Assembly: GCA_004154925.1 (NCBI GenBank)
Contig: QJNS01000118.1
Span: 178,331 to 242,330, forward strand
Direction: 5' to 3'
Length of the DNA: 64,000 bases
From: Monosporascus cannonballus
Lineage: Eukaryota > Ascomycota > Sordariomycetes > Xylariales
The translations under genes were made by a program, and so were the position numbers. The notes beneath the pieces are model-generated. The model did not search any database and had not been told where the DNA came from. It saw only the letters and a program-made list of their open reading frames with translations. Below, in pieces: positions 61,133 through 64,000 of the stretch; position 1 is the stretch's first letter; each line of letters opens with the position of its first letter.

Positions 61133-63961
61133 CGTGCATTATACGTTACCGACCCCCACTTCTCTCGGCGGGCGTCGGAAGAAAGGAACAGTACGCGGGG
61201 GCATCTGGTTCCCCGCAGAAACCGGGCGTCTCCACCCGTTGCATGACCGCACGAGTAGCCGCTGCAGCCCTGTCTTACTTGTTTACTTGTACTTATGCCG
61301 TGCGACACACCCTGCCTGCCTTGGCTGTTGGGATCTCGGCGAGATCTCTGCTCACCGGCCCTGCTACGGCGGTATTGGGATCTCTCGAAGCGCGTTTAAC
61401 TAGCGCCTCGCTTGTCCTACATGCGGAGGTTGCGTGAGTATGCACGTACGGGCGTACGGTGTAGAACGACTTCTTTTCTATGGGAAGCGCTCATGGGCTC
61501 GGGTACGTCCCGGCCATGCTGTTGATTTCTGAGGGCCTTTCTTTTCGGGCCGTAGGTTCTTAAAAGGGATGATGACTTGGACTACAAGGCAGGTTCCGGA
61601 GTCACGTGCGTGGGAATCTCGCTTCTGTAACCTGGGCAACGGAGTCCCCTTAGCTTTTTCAGTGAAGACGAAATGTAGATGACGTCGATGCTGTATGATG
61701 TGATACAGAGCCTTAGCCTCTCTGCTTCGTTGGGCACTCCATGGCCGTTCTTGAAGTGTCAGATTCATGCTATCATCACCTCCAACCCACTAACTCTTGC
61801 CCCTATTTACTCATCAACGGGGACTGCACCAGCAGTTGCGGATATGTGTTCATGGCCGTAAGATAATGGCCACTCGTCCTTGTAAGACTGCGCTGTTTGA
61901 TGATGGCAATAGATCCCCCTGGGGTTACGTGCCCCGGCTGCCCGCCTGGTCGCTTTTCAGTGCGAGGGCCACCGATTCACCAATTTAGAGCTGGAAAATC
62001 TACTTATTGATGCCAGGGCTCGGCATCGATAACATGCCCTAGGGCTTCGGATTTCATCCCACCAATTTCAGCAAACCTCGTTATCCACAAGGTCGCACGA
62101 ACCTCATCCCTATGCTCTACCTCATCGCAGAGCTTCAAGGAATAGCCATTGTGTCATGGCTTCATAACATTGATCGAGTCTGGCAAGGCCTATCCCGCAG
62201 CAACACATGGGGTTATGGCCGTTTAAATGACACGACATGGCCATCTGCCAGACTGGATAGCCGCCAGCCGGCAGACTCTCCGGACAACCTATCAGGGGGG
62301 TGGAAAGAAGAGAACAGCTGGCAGGTTTCTGTCGAGGCCAATCGCGCGGCATTGTTGCGAACTACTCGCCGGTGTTTTGGAATCTCCCTGCGTCGCGGCT
62401 GGGGTTGCAGATCAAAAGAAACCGACCCGGGCACAGAATCCGGTCTATCCTGAGGCGAGATCGGTTGTTTTCTACGGGCCGGCCTACGACCCCTAGGATG
62501 GTTCTGGCTAGTGAAGAAGCCGAAGCCGACCTTTTAAGAGGGTGTATTGACACTGAAGAGGAGTGAGAGACTTGGCGGTCCTAGAGTGAGCGGATTGGGA
62601 ACAGTAATGTCGTCTGCGTTGTGGGACTGAGGCTGGTGAGCCGCCTTTCCTACCATGGACTCCCTTGAGCCCTGATAAAATACTGATGCTTCATTCTTTG
62701 ATTGACGAACATGGGTGTCCGCTACACGCGACTCATAGGAACTTCCCGACCCGGATTAGAAAGGTGGATATTTTGGTTGGCTTGGTGCTAGAAGTCGGTT
62801 TGTGGGGATGTCAAGCTTCTGGGCCGGGAATCGCGATGCTCCTGCGAGCCGTGGCGAGGAAGCATAGAACGGTTATAAGCTCCGTATTAAACCGCACCGC
62901 CGGTCTCGTCAAATGCCAAGGAACATGCCTTGTCCCGCGGTTTGTTATTGCCATATTCATCGCGTCGTCTAGGAGCAGACGCCGGCCGAGGTCCATTCCT
63001 AGCTTTGATTGGTAATCAATGAATACCATACTAGGGATGCGGAACGAACGCATGCCATCGCCCAGCGACTCGGCCTGCCGAAGTCCAGGTAGCCTACAAG
63101 ATTGAAGGCGCCTGAGGCTGCAACACGGAAGCTAGCAAGAAGCCCAAGCCGGAAGTCAAGTGCGCGTGATAGCCGCTTCGAGACAATTCGGAGTGGTCCT
63201 CGGAGGTACAGTTTCCGTTAATAGGCATTCTTTAGAGCATGGTAAATCCGAGACTAAATATTGCTGAGCTTGATTGGAGGCCCTGACGGCGACCGCACGG
63301 CTGGGACCGAGACCCTCCCGGCATCTTCTAACGACCGGGGCGGAATCTGCAAATTGTGTCCATCTGGGGTTCTGACAGTGGAATCGACCTATTTTTGGAC
63401 TCCAGACACCATAGGCGGGTGAGAACTGTAGGACCATGGGCACAGCGACGGGAAGAGACCTGCGAATTTGATGGGTAAGATGACGTCGGCAAGTTGTTCG
63501 ATGCTGAGGATAACTCAATTCCTCTGCTAAACCATCATGCTCACACGCCTTGAACCGTTAGTAAAGTGGCTTCCGAAGTGCGAGGTCCATATCGCAAGGC
63601 CCTGTCCCTACGAATCTATCGGATACAGTGAAGAGATTCGCATGATTTGTCCAGGTCCTATTCACCGTGACTCTTATTCCCAACAACACGCCTATGCCTT
63701 GGCCTACGCATTGCTACTCGACGGATTCCATGTGACGTGCACAAGTGCGTCGAATCCGATGGCAGATGTGCATATAAAGCCACCAGCCCGAAGGATATTG
63801 CGCCAACTTGCCAGTGATAGACAACGAACAGGTTGACAAGTGAAGGAGATTCGTGAGGTACTGGGCTAGGCTATCTCATTGGCGTACGAACCGAACTACG
63901 TCGGATGTGGGTAATGGTATGACTAACGGCTTGAATGAGGCTTAGATAGGGTGAAGGGGTC
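61133..63961. other. gene-free stretch to the window end
   Basis: Only short frames are seen (up to 120 codons), several overlapping on opposite strands. The frame at 63,537-63,836 (+, 99 codons) has some protein-like texture but no domain I know. No RNA gene or transposon is recognised. Confidence 0.4.
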
Positions 63962-63993
63962 GGGGGGGGGGGGGGGGGGCAAAAAAAAAAAAA
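63962..63993. repeat. G18 then A13 homopolymers at the window edge
   Basis: A run of 18 G, one C, then 13 A, followed by GGGTGGG. This is low-complexity sequence, possibly an assembly edge or slippage tract. It is not a telomere repeat. Confidence 0.8.
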
Positions 63994-64000
63994 GGGTGGG

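Noticed and set aside
1..64000. CRISPR arrays, bacterial operons, telomere repeats, rRNA genes
   Set aside because: None seen. Direct repeats present are LTRs or short tandem units. No TTAGGG arrays and no recognisable rRNA or complete tRNA.

Overview
The window comes from a filamentous ascomycete (Pezizomycotina). Two kinds of DNA alternate sharply. Extremely AT-rich blocks lie at 1-12,620 and 27,473-48,570. Blocks of ordinary composition lie at about 12,620-27,472 and 48,758-64,000. In the AT-rich blocks the only differences seen between repeat copies I aligned are mostly C/T and G/A transitions. C survives mainly in CG or CC contexts, TA is very common, and Trp/Gln codons have become stops. 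That is the signature of repeat-induced point mutation (RIP). Short GT-AG introns with CTRAC-like branch sites and Ser/Pro-rich fungal protein types support the same assignment.

Layout. 1-4,248: RIP-degraded repeats I could not classify, with a less damaged patch at 3,430-3,835. 4,249-11,637: a chromodomain Ty3/gypsy element on the + strand (Gypsy-1), with a solo LTR of another gypsy family inside it at 10,604-11,021. 11,638-12,620: more RIP-degraded sequence. 12,620-27,472: gene-poor DNA with three supported genes: a disordered Ser/Pro-rich protein (about 14,956-16,866 +), a Cys-rich single-pass membrane protein (21,564-22,493 -), and a frameshifted, catalytically dead rhomboid (24,179-25,343 -). 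27,473-48,757: a copia element bounded by two 187-nt LTRs and swollen to 21 kb by two nested gypsy insertions (Gypsy-2 on the - strand at 29,730-37,080; Gypsy-3 on the + strand at 39,875-46,677). 48,758-64,000: gene-poor DNA with one clearly intact gene, a four-exon conserved fungal protein at 56,697-58,479 +.

The genes form no operon or visible pathway. The coherent story is transposon history. A copia element landed first. It was invaded by a gypsy element of the same family as the solo LTR and by a second chromodomain gypsy related to Gypsy-1. RIP then degraded the stack but faded out across the copia LTRs towards the single-copy flanks. Points worth follow-up are the antisense Cys-motif/coiled-coil frame carried by Gypsy-1 and Gypsy-3, a 128-nt un-RIPed insertion with a 6-bp duplication in Gypsy-3, an alanine-coding CpG-rich relic between copia pol and its 3' LTR, the rhomboid pseudoprotease, and a probable GC-AG intron.
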